A DNA stretch of 64,000 bases, taken from NCBI GenBank assembly GCA_026874595.1, contig CM049308.1, forward strand, positions 52,277,624 through 52,341,623, given 5' to 3'. The notes under the pieces were generated by a model, which saw only the letters and a program-made list of their open reading frames with translations, was not told the origin of the DNA and did no database searches. Positions 24,390 through 36,200 of this stretch are shown here, piece by piece (within the stretch, counting starts at the first letter, position 1; each line of letters opens with the position of its first letter). The translations under genes and the position numbers were made by a program. The stretch is from Sipunculus nudus (taxonomy: Eukaryota; Annelida; Sipuncula; Golfingiida; Sipunculidae).

Positions 24390-25420
24390 ACAATAATGAT
24401 CTAGAATGGCATTGTTTCTGGTGCGCAAAAACAGATATAAACAGAAAATATTAAATTTTCTAACTGCAATACACCATTTGGCCTTAGAGGAATAATATTT
24501 ACAGTATTACAGTATTCCTTGACCTTCTTAAACTGTACCACCGCCTCTGCAGTTAGCAAAGTTGTACACACCCAGCACCAATAAAATACCTAACGGCTTA
24601 AACAAAAAATTATGATCATTGGACAATCATGTATTACTATTTCGTGGCAGTTACGAGACGCCGGATGAAACCAAACTTTTAACTAATGAAAAGTGAGCCA
24701 TTCTTTCTATGATTTTGTACAAAAATAAAAATTCCTCACGTCATTTTCTCCTTTATGAGATTGCAACATGTAAGAGATTCTGTAGTGACTAGGCAACACG
24801 ATCTAATTGCAGCTGTTAGTTACAATTTTTAAAATAGGAAGTTTGATCATTAAAGATATACATGTACAAGTAAACTTATTGCCCCTTCCTAAGGTTTCAG
24901 CTAATGACAAGGTTGGAACTCTGGAGGTTATGGAACCAACACCAAACCAGCTGGGGCTAGATAACAATGATGATAGTTCTAAAGGTGATTTAATCAAGAA
25001 CATTTATTAGTCTGAGCAAAATATACAAATTGACCCTTCCCCATGTGAATGTACACATGCTCAACATATTTATATCAAGGTTTTGTATTCATATTAACTT
25101 TTGTAATCGTAATTCGCCTTTTGTTTATAGAGGAATACTATTTACAGTATTACAGTATTCCTTCACCTTCCTAAACTGAATCCAACGACACTACCTTAAT
25201 AAACACGTTCTAATTGCAGCTGTTAGTTATCATTTTAAATAAGGAAGTCTGATTATCAAAGATATACATGTACAAGTGCAGCTTATTGCTCCTTCCTAAT
25301 GTTTCAGCTAATGACAAGGTTGGCACTCTGGAGAAGGTTATGGAACCAACACGAAACCAGCTAGATGACAATGATGATAGTTCTGAAGGTGATGTATCTT
25401 TTTCTGTTGTATGACCTATA
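24390..25420 (+). repeat. About 407-650-bp direct duplication carrying an acidic exon twice
   Basis: The block with AGGAATAATATTTACAGTATTACAGTATTCC (near 24488 and 25131) and the block from TAATTGCAGCTGTTAGTTA (24807 and 25209) to the exon are each present twice. The exon copies begin after TTTCAG at 24901 and 25308 and read ANDKVGTLE-VMEPT and ANDKVGTLEKVMEPT, then NNDDSSKG and DNDDSSEG. They end before GTGAT at 24984 and 25388. The first copy has lost one Lys codon and gained residues relative to the second. Confidence 0.7.
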
Positions 25421-25447
25421 ATCAAGTTTTTATTAGTGCTTTACCAG

Positions 25448-25618
25448 GAGACTACTCAAGGCCCTAAGTCAAAACCGCCTGTATCAAGCACCAATCTGTC
25501 CAAATTTTCTCATCCGTCAAAAGAGGAACTTCCTTGTCAAGTTGTACAACCTTATTTTAATCCCGTGTTGAGGCTTACCAGGCCACCTATCTTTCCACTA
25601 GTTGAAAATAATCATTGA
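25448..25618 (+). pseudogene. Candidate terminal exon downstream of the SET remnant
   Basis: After TGCTTTACCAG the frame reads ETTQGPKSKPPVSSTNLSKF, then Q-PYFNPVLRLTRPP, and ends VENNH-stop. The proline- and serine-rich composition suggests a disordered C-terminal tail. The phase does not match the donor of the preceding acidic exon (phase 1 against phase 0), so either an exon is missing or the join is wrong. It lies on the same strand as the SET remnant and may be the same ancestral gene. Confidence 0.35.
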
Positions 25619-25624
25619 TGCAAA

Positions 25625-27235
25625 TATTTTTGTCATTTCTGACAAAGCTTCATGGCCTGCAGGTACACTGTCAATCAACATAAAGCAGACCAATCGTTAC
25701 TTTTTTTGTGTACTTTATAATAATACCAACTGTGAGCGAGAAAAATTCCGGTTTAACCCATTATACTGGTAAACCTCTCGGCATGTTTGTTGACTTTGTG
25801 ACCGCATGAACGCAAGCATGGCTCGCACGGTTTACAGGACGCAGGCAATACAGGAAATGACCCGTGTCCATGGACACGGTGTTTCAGTTTGGGTTGTGAG
25901 CTCACATGTATACTATTGTGTAAATTCATTATTTTTAGCATAATATTGAGATTATGGGCCGTTTACCACAATATGAATGCAACCTGATGCAAGACCACTG
26001 CGATACATTCCTCTGTGATACTTGTATCACGACTCGAGTAGGCTTACCAGCCCAATTAACCGATCGCTACTGAGTCGGGCTGTCACGGCTACCCTACCTC
26101 TTGACACTTATAGCTAATGATTACTCAGATTCTATGGAACCCATTGCCATATCACCTGAACGACTTATGTACAAAGTTATTGTTTAAAGTCCATAAATAA
26201 TTATCAAATTCTCTCATGGGGTCAAATATCTCAATGCAAAAACAAAAAAATAAGATGAACATGTCTCTGTTATGATATTCATGTTGATCTGCGTGAATAT
26301 ATGTATATGTATAACAGTCATGTGAATATTCCTGTTGCGTTTAAATAATACAATGGTAATAATGAGCTACATCTCTAGTATAAGTCGTAATAAACTGCAT
26401 AACTAGTAAATGTACCGTTGTGATACAGACAAGTTGAAGTACAACATATCCCTCCTATAGAATGGATATACAATATGTCATAAGGACAGCCGTGATTGAA
26501 TGTTGCAAAGAGTCAATAAAACATTTTAAATTCAATATATTCAATATATTATGGTCTTCACAAATTATAGATTGATATAAAAAACATCAACTCACGTACG
26601 TCATGGTGTGCAATGCCAATTCTGTGGTTAAATTAAGGCGACCTGATACACTTTCCCACAACTTATCACGTTCATAACAAGGAAATAGGCAGCAATTCAA
26701 AAGGTGACATGAAATATTATTTTGAAGAGTACTGTGAAAATTTCATAATTGACGCTAACCATCATTAACTAAGCACAACAGCCGTACCATATCGCAAACC
26801 GTTTTTCTATAATATGCAGATGACCTTATTACTTCTAATCAAACATAAGGTCTCTTAGAAGCCGGTGCGTAGGATAGAAACTGACAAGCGTGAATGTTCC
26901 CTCACGGTCAGACCCTCAGTCACTCGAAACACAATCCCACCCCCGCCACCCCCCCCCCCCAAAAAAAAACACTTACTTTCTTATTACTCACTACGCGCAT
27001 TTCCTTTTGTCTCACTGATCTGGCTGGCAGACGAGATTTTTAAACAAAGCCAATCAGCGAAATTAAAGAATTCCGGTTCAATTTAAAGAAAAGCTGAGTC
27101 TCATATGAGGAAAGTTGGCAATGTGTGTCTTGCTGTTCATTCGTAAGTTTCCAGAAGGAAGCCTTCAGCCTAGTCAGTATACCTCGGAAAACTCTGTGGT
27201 TCAAAAACAGCATCTTTTCATTAAAACAGAAATAG
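25625..27235. other. No recognisable feature
   Basis: AT-rich DNA. A CCCCC-rich run followed by poly-A lies at about 26938-26970. No exon or repeat unit was found. Confidence 0.45.
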
Positions 27236-27241
27236 AGTGTC

Positions 27242-27502
27242 TTGGCGAGAGCGCTCGCATGTAACGTCCATTCAGTCGGCCATCTTGAATCAGAAGAGAT
27301 CAAACTAGTATTAATAAATTCCATAGAGATAGGACAGAAAAAAATCAGGAGGAATCAGAAAGATATGGAAGGACATGAGACATTTCCGGCAAGTGATATT
27401 ACAGCTACTGTTGACTCTAAATGTAACAAACTGGAGAAAAAATTTGCAAGCTGCCCTGGGGAAATTTAAAGAATCACTACTGGAGGATATTGAGTCATTT
27501 TA
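27242..27502 (+). pseudogene. Possible gene 5' end with coiled-coil-like start, frameshifted
   Basis: A GC-richer leader includes GGCCATCTTGAA (27279-27290), which contains the YY1-type word GCCATCTTG often found at animal promoters. An ATG at about 27365 opens a frame MEGHETFPASDITATVDSKC followed by NKLEKKF. After a shift near 27440 the frame reads LQAALGKFKESLLEDIESF and stops. Heptad-like LQ/LE spacing suggests a short coiled coil. I do not recognise the protein. Confidence 0.25.
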
Positions 27503-28016
27503 AAGTGATTTTTAAAACAGTAAATAACATTCTGAGCTGAATGGCTTTTATGAAGCTTTTATGACATCTTTGTGGGCACACTGTGGCCATGTCTACAGGA
27601 TCAGAAATCAGTTCAATGCTGAGGCCAAACTGAAGAAAAATTTGCCGCAAAATCCTACACATTGACTTTGCTGTTAATTACAACTGCAAATGGGCTAGGG
27701 GAATCCACACCGCCAACTTCGGAGGTTCTCATGTGCAAGTGATTTTACATGCTGGAGTACTGACATCACATAGGTTATCAACAATTATCTTCACAATGTT
27801 CTTTAGACATGATGCATTAAAGATCTGTCTTCAGCTGGACCAAAGCCACACACCCTACAATAGACACTGTCCATATATTTAGTGATGCACCACTAACATA
27901 GTATAAAATGTTTTTATCAATATGCATGAGGGAAGAAAAATTCTTCTGGTTCAAATCAAATTAAAGAAGATATGTCTGAAATATTGTGTGCAATACAAAA
28001 TAGACAATTCTTCACT

Positions 28017-28135
28017 GGCGGCCATATTTGACTTTGAGAAAGTTTGTATTTCAATTATCGATTGTGTTCTGGCGGCCGTATTGGAATTCCGACAGGTCTG
28101 TAATTCAATAGGTCTGGAACCGTTACAGGCACAGG
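28017..28135. repeat. About 62-bp tandem duplication with GGCGGCC words
   Basis: CTGGCGGCCATATTTGACTT and CTGGCGGCCGTATTGGAATT start 62 bp apart and are each followed by TGTA(T/A)TTCAAT. The unit carries a YY1-like GCCAT word in the first copy only. Confidence 0.55.
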
Positions 28136-28140
28136 CACTT

Positions 28141-28565
28141 TGTGACTTCGTTCCTGTGAGAAATTAAGGAAAAACCTCAAATTTTTATTAAAAACCCATT
28201 TTCACACTTCAGGACTGCCTATTATCAAAACCACTCATCTTTTTTTCCTCATATTTACCATAAATAATTCTCTATATAGTTCCTATGTACATGCCAGGAA
28301 TTAGGTCTGTATTATATAATTTAAAAAAGTTAAGGGCCCAAACATAATGCATTTTGTAAAAAATCAGGAAAGAAATTTGATCACTTAACACAAAACTTGT
28401 TAAAGCTAGGCACTTTTTTGTCAGTTATATAACTGTTATTAATCAAAATAAATTGTATACCCAAAATTATATCAAAATTTTTTAAAATATTAGAAAAAAA
28501 ATAAAAAAATTGGTACCTTAAATTTTGCCCAACTTTGACCATGGCACTTTTTTTCATGTAACAGC
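28141..28565 (+). mobile_element. Family A element, copy 2, 5'-truncated
   Basis: It contains TTCGTTCCTGTGAGAAATTA, the CACACTTCAGGACTGCCTAT block, ATATAGTTCCTATGTACATG, GGGCCCAAACATAATGCA and ACCTTAAATTTTGCCCAAC. The terminal hairpin and GTCC tract present in the other copies are missing. Confidence 0.7.
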
Positions 28566-28851
28566 TGTGGATTTAATTTTCAAAGCATGTTTTTTTTAGT
28601 ATTTCAACTGTTAGCACCAAAAATGTAAAACCAGTTGATGAAAAACTAGATTTTATTCAAATTTTCAAACACCATGTAACATTGTTTACATCAAGCTAGT
28701 GTGATGCAGAAATATGGATTTCAGCATGTTAGTTTTGAAAACCTATATGAAAATAGCACAACATTACCAACTGTAAATAATATTAATGACATCAAGCCTT
28801 TTCCCTGTCTCCAAGGGGATTGTAAATATCTTACATAACTCATAATAGAGC

Positions 28852-29805
28852 TTATATTACCTCACTAAACCAGCTTTTGCCTACCTCCTCGTCCAAATCA
28901 AATTTTATGATCATATATAACAGCTGTACGCCGTGACCCATGGGTCCTTTTTTTGTAATTACGGTTCTCAAAGGCCTGCAACCAGGTGTTTGACCTAAAT
29001 TATTAAGTCCCCGTCCAATGTTTGTCTGGGCATCGGTGTAAAAACTATAGAAGTCCGGCAACGCTAGGTACCCCATATCCACAGAAAGTGACTGTGCAGT
29101 TTGTGCAAGAATTCTTGGGTTATCAAACATTTGTTGTTTGAACTCAAGCAAGCACAGTTTGTCATGTTGGGCTGGGAGACCAATCAAAATAACTGAGAAG
29201 TTTACTCGCATCCACATTGGTGGGTTTATCCATACATAGCTTGTGCTTGATCAGGTTTATGTGTGAGGCCAAAGCATGCGGGTCCGGACACAAATGAGTA
29301 GTTCATTCCCAAGACGAATCGTGTCATCTACTTTAACTTGCTGTTATATAGCTTATTCATCATACCACTGTCACTGTCATGACCGAAAAATGATAATCTT
29401 GCTATCACTTGTCGGAGAAGTGGAGTCACGAAAGAGAAAACCAAAGGCATAATGTTTCGATGAAAAGCTGACAATATTTAAGTGGCTGAACAGTGGTGCG
29501 TTTGTGCCATCATTCAGATGTAAAACAATTGAGAGAACATAATAAAACAAAGTCTGCAGGATGTCAGTAAGGTTATTCAATAAGTTTTTACCTACAAAAA
29601 TCTGAAAATTAAAAAAAGCGCTACTATTGTTGCCTTTCACTCGTTTGCGTGTGCCACATTGGAGGCCTTGTGGACAGTCGATGGCGATGTCATTTGACTT
29701 TTCCCTCCAGTGAATATGTTGGAGAAAGGGCACGCACGTATCATAAAACCAGTTTGATCCGAACCAAATAAGCTCTGCTTTAAATCCAAGTTTTCTATAT
29801 GTCAA
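28852..29805 (-). other. Two minus-strand ORFs, possible degraded gene
   Basis: ORFs at 29377-29805 (142 codons) and 28852-29217 (121 codons) follow each other on one strand. They read, for example, HWREKSNDIAIDCPQGLQCG and LALPDFYSFYTDAQTNIGRG. Composition is more balanced than the surrounding AT-rich DNA, which hints at former coding sequence. I recognise no domain. Confidence 0.25.
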
Positions 29806-29814
29806 ATATGTAGG

Positions 29815-30370
29815 TCAGAGGAAACACGGTTGCCTATCGGTAAAATGGTGTCAGATTTATCATTAACTGTGGTATGAACTTGACTCTTGATCCCTGACTG
29901 AATTTCAGAATATTTGTTTTCCCGATAGAAAACATGTCCCCTGAATTTAACAGGAAAAGGGAACTCTACGGTATTTCGATAGTGTAAGTCCTGAGAGTGA
30001 TCCTCTTCTATTCAGTATAGTCGTAAGTGTGGTCTTCTTCTCAAATTTCTATCCAAAACTGACCAATGATTTGGTATTAATATGAATTGCAGTAGGTTTG
30101 TGTGTGTGTAGATTTAAATAGTACTCGGGGACTTTTTTATCTGGGAAGGGTTAAGGTATAATTTAGGGTCATGTAAGAAAAAATGGATGCCATGCTTTCA
30201 TGTTGTATGTGTATGGGCAATAGATAAATGTTTGCCCTTAAAGAAATGTATGTGAAAGGTTTATATTCTACGTACAGCCCTGCAATGAATGCATTAATGA
30301 TTTTTACATATCAGGGTTGGATGAGCATCCCATCCTGTGCACCACTTTCAGTGAGACTGTTCTTACTCTT
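29815..30370. other. No recognisable feature
   Basis: No repeat unit and no coding segment that I trust. Confidence 0.4.
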
Positions 30371-30378
30371 ACTTTTTA

Positions 30379-31999
30379 TGCCCCCGCCACAAAGTGGCCG
30401 GGGCATATAGTTTTACCCATGTCCGTCAGTCCGTCCTTCCGTCCTTCCCTGCAGATATTAGCCTAATTTTTGGTGTGGGCAGATATTGACCAGTTACAGA
30501 TCGAGTTCGCGTTTCGTCCTAGTTGACCTACTTTTGACCGTTTTACAGCTCCTGAACATAGCAAATTTCATGAAAAATATAAATTTTCATTACAAATACA
30601 CATGTACGGACTTTTTTTCGCAATGCCTGCAGATATTGGCCTGATTTTAGGTGTATGGGCAGATAATGACCAGTTACAGATCGAGTTCACGTTTTGTCTC
30701 AGTTGAAAAACTTTTGAATGTTTGACGGTGCCCTTACATAGAAAATTTCATAAAAAATATAAATTTTCATGACAAGTGCATATGTACGAATTTTTTTTCG
30801 CAGTGCCTGCAGATACCGCCCTGATTTTTGGTGTGTGGGCAGATATTGACCAGTTACAGAACGAGTTTACGCTTCATCCCGGTTGACCTACTTTTGTTTG
30901 TTTTACGGCTCCTAAACATAGAAAATTTCATGAATATCATAAATTTTCATGACAAATGTACATGTACAGCCGTTTAGAGCCCTCAGCTCATAGGCTGATG
31001 GGCTATTGTTGTCACCCAACCTGTCCGTCTGTCCGTCCGGCATCCTTCCGTCCCGCATCTCTGTTAACTTTTACCTTGTGAGCGGGATATCTCTTAAAGG
31101 ATTCATCGTTCGAATTTTATTTCATCAGTGAAGATGTATATCGATAAAATCTCGGTCAAGTTTGAAGATAAGTGACCTTGACCCATTTTTCTAAATTTTA
31201 CAGCTGATTATAGAAAAACAATCAGAAGCTTAAATCTCAGGAACCATTGTGTGGATTTTCACAAAACTTACTATGATCATTGGGACTGACGGTCTGTATG
31301 TGCTGCACAATTTTGGTGGCGCCACCTGCAATTTCTGATTTTTTAATCAATTTTTAACCGGATTTTTCTATTTTGGCCTTTTGTGCAGGTATTCCAAAGG
31401 TATTCAACACAGGAACTTCATTTCTTCAGTGCTATTGCATGATATTTACAAAATCTTGGTCAAGTTCAAAGATGGGTGATCTTGACCTACTTTTCAAGGT
31501 CACAGAGCTTAGTATAGAAAAAAACTTAGGAGCTTATTTCCCAGGAAGAATTTGGTGGATTGTTATGAAACATAGTACATACCTCTCCAATTTGAATTTA
31601 TAACTGATTATCAGCTTTTGCTTATATCCTAGTTTCGCAATGCAATGCTTACACTTACAGATACTGGCCTTATGTTTGGTCTGTGGGCGCATAATGACCA
31701 CTTACAGATCAAGTTCGCGTTTCGTCCCAGTTGACCTGTTTTGACCATATGACAGATCCTGAACATAGAAAATTTCATGAAAGACAGAAATTTTTATGAA
31801 AAATGCACATGTATGGACTTTTTTTTCACAATGCTTGCAGATACTAGCCTGATTTTTGGTGTGTTGCTTGATAATGACCCGTTACAGATCGAGTTTCCAT
31901 TTTGCCCTTGTTGACCTACTTTTGTCCATACGACATCTCTTGAACTTTTAAATTTTACAAAATTTAACAAATGTTTCTAATTTGCCCCAGGCGGGGGCA
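30379..31999 (+). mobile_element. Foldback-ended element with 177-bp internal tandem repeats
   Basis: The ends are inverted: TGCCCCCGCC at 30379-30388 and GGCGGGGGCA at 31990-31999. The left end also folds on itself (GCCAC-AAA-GTGGC). Inside, units starting near 30451, 30627, 30804, 31653 and 31839 share TGCAGATA, TTTTTGGTGTG, GGCAGATAATGACCAGTTAC and TCGAGTTCGCG. A second repeat has inserted between units three and four. I recognise the ends from non-autonomous elements of marine invertebrates. Confidence 0.7.
30968..31625. mobile_element. Nested dispersed element inside the 30.4-32.0 kb element
   Basis: It begins AGCCCTCAGCTCATAGGCTG with a GTCCGTCTGTCCGTCC tract and contains two related blocks (near 31110-31290 and 31380-31580), each with TCTTGGTCAAGTT, GACCTTGACC-like and TTGTGTGGATTTTCA-like words. 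It interrupts the 177-bp repeat series. Boundaries are approximate. Confidence 0.55.
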
Positions 32000-32039
32000 T
32001 TCGTGTCGTTCCGACACATTTAGGTTTTTTTTAATTTAG

Positions 32040-32170
32040 ATAATATGGGATGCACACCAAGAGGGAAAGACTGAATACACATTGACTGCAGTGGCTGTTG
32101 AGGTCATGGGCCGTAAATACAACCGTCTAGCATTACGGGCGGCTGGGTTCTATTACACAGATGACGACAC
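32040..32170 (+). CDS. Candidate internal exon of an unidentified split gene
   Basis: The exon is 131 nt, fully open, and flanked by a strong pyrimidine-rich acceptor (TTTTTTTTAATTTAG) and a consensus donor (AC|GTGAGT). It encodes WDAHQEGKTEYTLTAVAVEV, then RKYNRLALRAAGFYYTDDD. It ends two bases into a codon. The next same-strand acceptor with coding after it, at 37539, begins with the one base needed to complete ACG (Thr) and continues open. The acceptor tract directly follows the end of the repeat element at 30.4-32.0 kb. LALRAAGFYYT.DD resembles the middle of a BIR domain, but no zinc ligands follow, so I do not call it one. Confidence 0.4.
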
Positions 32171-33222
32171 GTGAGTATTGAGTTGGAAAGGCATATGATT
32201 CAATGCATGAATGGTTAACCGTAACATGTTTTTCATGTAGTTAATGAATTCAGTATGCATGAAAACTGAAATTACAATAAGTAAATTGGAGTTAACAGAT
32301 GAGATGGTATCAATACGAATGTAATGAAATGGGACTTTGAGAATTTGAAACATGCTATGACACTGCCATGCCACATTGTCAGGGGTGTGACATCAGGTGA
32401 AGACTTCATATTGACCAGACCAAAATGCAGGTGCCCATTTTATTGCCTCTTATGCGGTGTTTATTATTTATGCATAAAAGACCAGGTAATTTTGTTATGT
32501 GTAATGCATCATGTGGCCTTGTGTACCAGAGATGTACCTAACAGAGCAAATAATAGGAGTGGAAAAGATAAGTGAAATAAAATTCTTATGGGCAATTTGC
32601 TGAACAATGGGAGTGCCTGTTTGATGGACAAGAACACAGGCATAGACCTACATACCAGGGCATTGCATATATTAAAGTCCATTGGCAGCCATGCAAAAAT
32701 CATATAACAAAGCTGACCCCGCACATGGTCGATGCAACCCCTGCCAGTGTTATGCCTTTTTTCCACTGCTGGCAGCTCCATGTACCACGTAGAGGGCGTC
32801 CTGTTGCCTGCCCCCTTCGATTTGTTAAGTGTCATGTGGATTACCATGATGAAAGTGCACAATGTGATGTATTGATGAACATGGAAGAGAGGGTAGGGGG
32901 AGCTGGGGTCCGATGAGCCATTTTCCATATTTTTTGCAGTGAAATGCGTATCAGTGCAAATAGGTGTATCTATCAATCATGTATGTATAGCACTTGTACT
33001 AAGCTTACACCAAGGGTAGTAGCAGATAACTGTCTTGAACAGCACTAGCCCTGTTGAAGCTAATGAAATGTGGTCTGTAGTGGCTCATTGGTCCCCGCAT
33101 AATGTGAGCTATGAGCCACCCATTGGGGACCCATGGCTCATGGTTTTGATACCAAAAAAGTAAGCAAAAGTTTCCAACTGAAATTCATTTTATTACTTAA
33201 AAAGTACAGTAATTTGTAGGCC

Positions 33223-36200
33223 TTATCCCAGCTTAAACCCATCAAAGTTTACTTGGAATTTAATAATTCCCTGCTGCCGCTTAGTAGACTTGGTAGTGAC
33301 TGGCTTTGGAAGAACACCTAGAATGGATTCAGCCCCAACTGAACGAATCTCTTCCACCGCAGGTTCCACAAAAGCATATGTCAACAGATGTCTTCTTGAC
33401 CTTCGAAGGAACTGAATATCATAATCCCCATCCTCATCTTTTGGCGTCTTCACCAATCCCACATACTGCACCGTGCTACGCTTTCGTGCAAAATCAACAA
33501 GGACATAATCTCCAGGCTCAGGTTCCTTTTCTTCAAATAGAGCACATGGTTCCTCCGTGTCCTCTTCCGAGCTGCTGTCTTCTTGGTGTTCTAACTGAGA
33601 ATGTGCAGCCCTTATATTTTGGAATTTGAGCTTTTTGGCCACTGCAGGCATAGTTTTTTTATTGCTTTTCTCAGCAGCTATCCTGTCCCGCTCAGGGGTG
33701 TCGGTTACAATGGTGCTTTTGGCCCGTTTCCTTTTGGTGGTCTGCTTCCGCTCTGGGGCTTTTGGGAAAGGTCGAATCATATCTGGAGAGCAGTATCCAT
33801 TCAAAGATCGCTGAGGCTTGTTAACAATCGTAGCTACAGATTGTGAACTAGCAATGATTGGAACCTGTGTCAGGGAACTGCTCTGGGGCTGTGGTTTGAT
33901 GTTAACAGAGGGTTTTGCCTGAACATGGACAGAAGATCCGGCCTCGACATCAGTTGTACGCCCAGACTGTGGTTGAGTGGTGGACGGCGGTGGCTGGACA
34001 TCAGCTGAAGGCCCAGGCTGTGGTTGGGTGGGGGACGGTGGCTCGATATCAGCTGAAGGCCCAGGCTGCGGTTGGGTGGTTGACGGCGGTGGCTCGACAC
34101 CAGCTGAAGGCCCATTCTGCGGTTGGGTGGTGGACGGCAGTGGCTCGACATCAGCTGGAGATCCAGGCTGTGGTTGAGTGGTGGACGGCGGTGGCTCGAC
34201 ATCAGCTGAAGGCCCAGGCTGTGGTTGAGTGGTGGACGGCGGTGGCACGACATCAGCTGAAGGTCCAGGCTGCGGTTGGGTGGTGGACGGCGGTGGCACG
34301 ACATCAGCTGAAGGTCCAGGCTGTGGTTGAGTGGTGGACGGCGGTGGCACGACATCAGCTGAAGGTCCAGGCTGCGGTTGGGTGGTGGACGGCGGTGGCA
34401 CGACATCAGCTGAAGGCCCAGGCTGTGGTTGAGTGGTGGACGGCGGTGGCACGACATCAGCTGAAGGTCCAGGCTGCGGTTGGGTGGTGGACGGCGGTGG
34501 CACGACAACAGCTGAAGGCCCAGGATGTGGTTGAGTGATGGACGGCGGTGGCTCGACAACAGCTGAAGGTCCAGACTGTGGTTGGGTGGTGGACGGCGGT
34601 GGCACGACAACAGCTGAAGGCCCAGGATGTGGTTGAGTGATGGACGGCGGTGGCTCGACAACAGCTGAAGGTCCAGGCTGCGGTTGGGTGGTGGACGGCG
34701 GTGGCACGACAACAGCTGAAGGCCCAGGCTGTGGTTGAGTGGTGGACGGCGGTGGCACAATATCAGCTGAAGGTCCAGGCTGTGGTTGAGTGATGGACGG
34801 CGGTGGCTCGACAACAGCTGAAGGCCCAGGCTGTGGTTGAGTTGTAGATGGCGGTGGCTCGATATTGGCTGACGCTGCAGGAGGTGGTTGAGTGGCTGGT
34901 GGCTGCTTATCACTCAGTGGCCTGTCTGTTGGCATAGAGGAGAGGAAGACATCATCTGGATATATATTCCTATTCATTGGATATATACCAGTCTTCTGAA
35001 AACCAGCTGTAATGTTTGCAGGGGTGAAGGCTTTGTAGTAGGCTTTTCACTCAGTGCAGATATTTCATAAATGCTAATAGCTCTACCAGGGTGGCTAAGC
35101 ATCCATTCATTACAAGCAGTGTTGTAGTACCTCTTGAATGGTCCGTACATGCTGACGTCAAGAGGCTGCATCCTGTGGCTACAGTGTGGGGGGAATGTTA
35201 GGATTATCAGTCCTTTTTCCTTTGCAAGGTCAATAGTTTCTAGACCTAGATGGCTTTCATGGTTGTCCATCACAAGAAGGCCAGGGTTATCTTTCGACAC
35301 GTTCATGTGTTCTAAGAAATGTTTCAGAACACTAGGAAAAAGCTGACTATTCATCCATCCTGAAGGAGCTGCTAAACCCAGGCTGCCGTTAGGTGCACCC
35401 GCAAGCATGTGCTGTCTAAAGTTCACCCTTGGGAAAATTTACGCAGGTGGCAAGGACGTGCCAATGGCATTCACACAGCAGCACATTGTTACAAGCGTGC
35501 CCCGTTCTGCAGAAGATATTTGCCCAACCTGCTTGGACCCTTTCTGTGCAATGACCCTTGTTGCCTCTGCGACTGTTTTGACGCCAGTTTCATCTAGATT
35601 CCATATACGATGGGGTTCTACCTTAAAACATGGACGTGAAGCAATATCCTCATATTGATCAAAAAACATCTTAACATTCTGATGATTGAATGCAGTTGCT
35701 CTTGCAATGCTTGTGGCCTCAGGTAGTCTCAAGCTGAGTTCTGGATTTCGCTTCATCAATCCGTAAAACCAATCTGGTCCTGCCTCTTGGTTAGTGTTCT
35801 AAGAATCTGGATAATTCTTCAGGTTTGCCCGAGCATATTCCCATGCTAGCTTCCTTGTCTGCTTCACAGAAAGACCATGGAACATTTTGGAACATTTTAA
35901 CACATAGTCTGCAAGTGCTCGCTCCTCCTCAGCTGTAAAAACCTGAAATGGAAACGTCTGTTATTACTATTTTTATTGTTATTATCATTATTATTATTAA
36001 ATCATTATATGATGGTGAGTAATCAGTAGGCTTTGAAAGGACAGAAATATGTCCCTTGTACTTCTGTTTATATGCATTATTATTTTTTATAACAAAGTCA
36101 ATTTTAAAACTCATTTGAAATCCTTAATATTTCCTAAATTAAGAAAAGTGAAACGAGTCTCTTTATCGTTTATTGTTAATGCATGTCTAGTCGTCTTTCT

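Noticed and set aside
32040-32170. BIR-domain exon of an IAP gene
   Set aside because: LALRAAGFYYT.DD is suggestive, but the Cys and His zinc ligands do not follow in the phase-matched next exon.
33870-34913. 347-codon minus-strand ORF and a 207-codon plus-strand ORF over the pogo tail
   Set aside because: They arise because the 51-bp repeat is a multiple of three, so several frames stay open. Only the frame giving PPPSTTQPQPGPSADVV continues into the transposase and the C-terminal domain.
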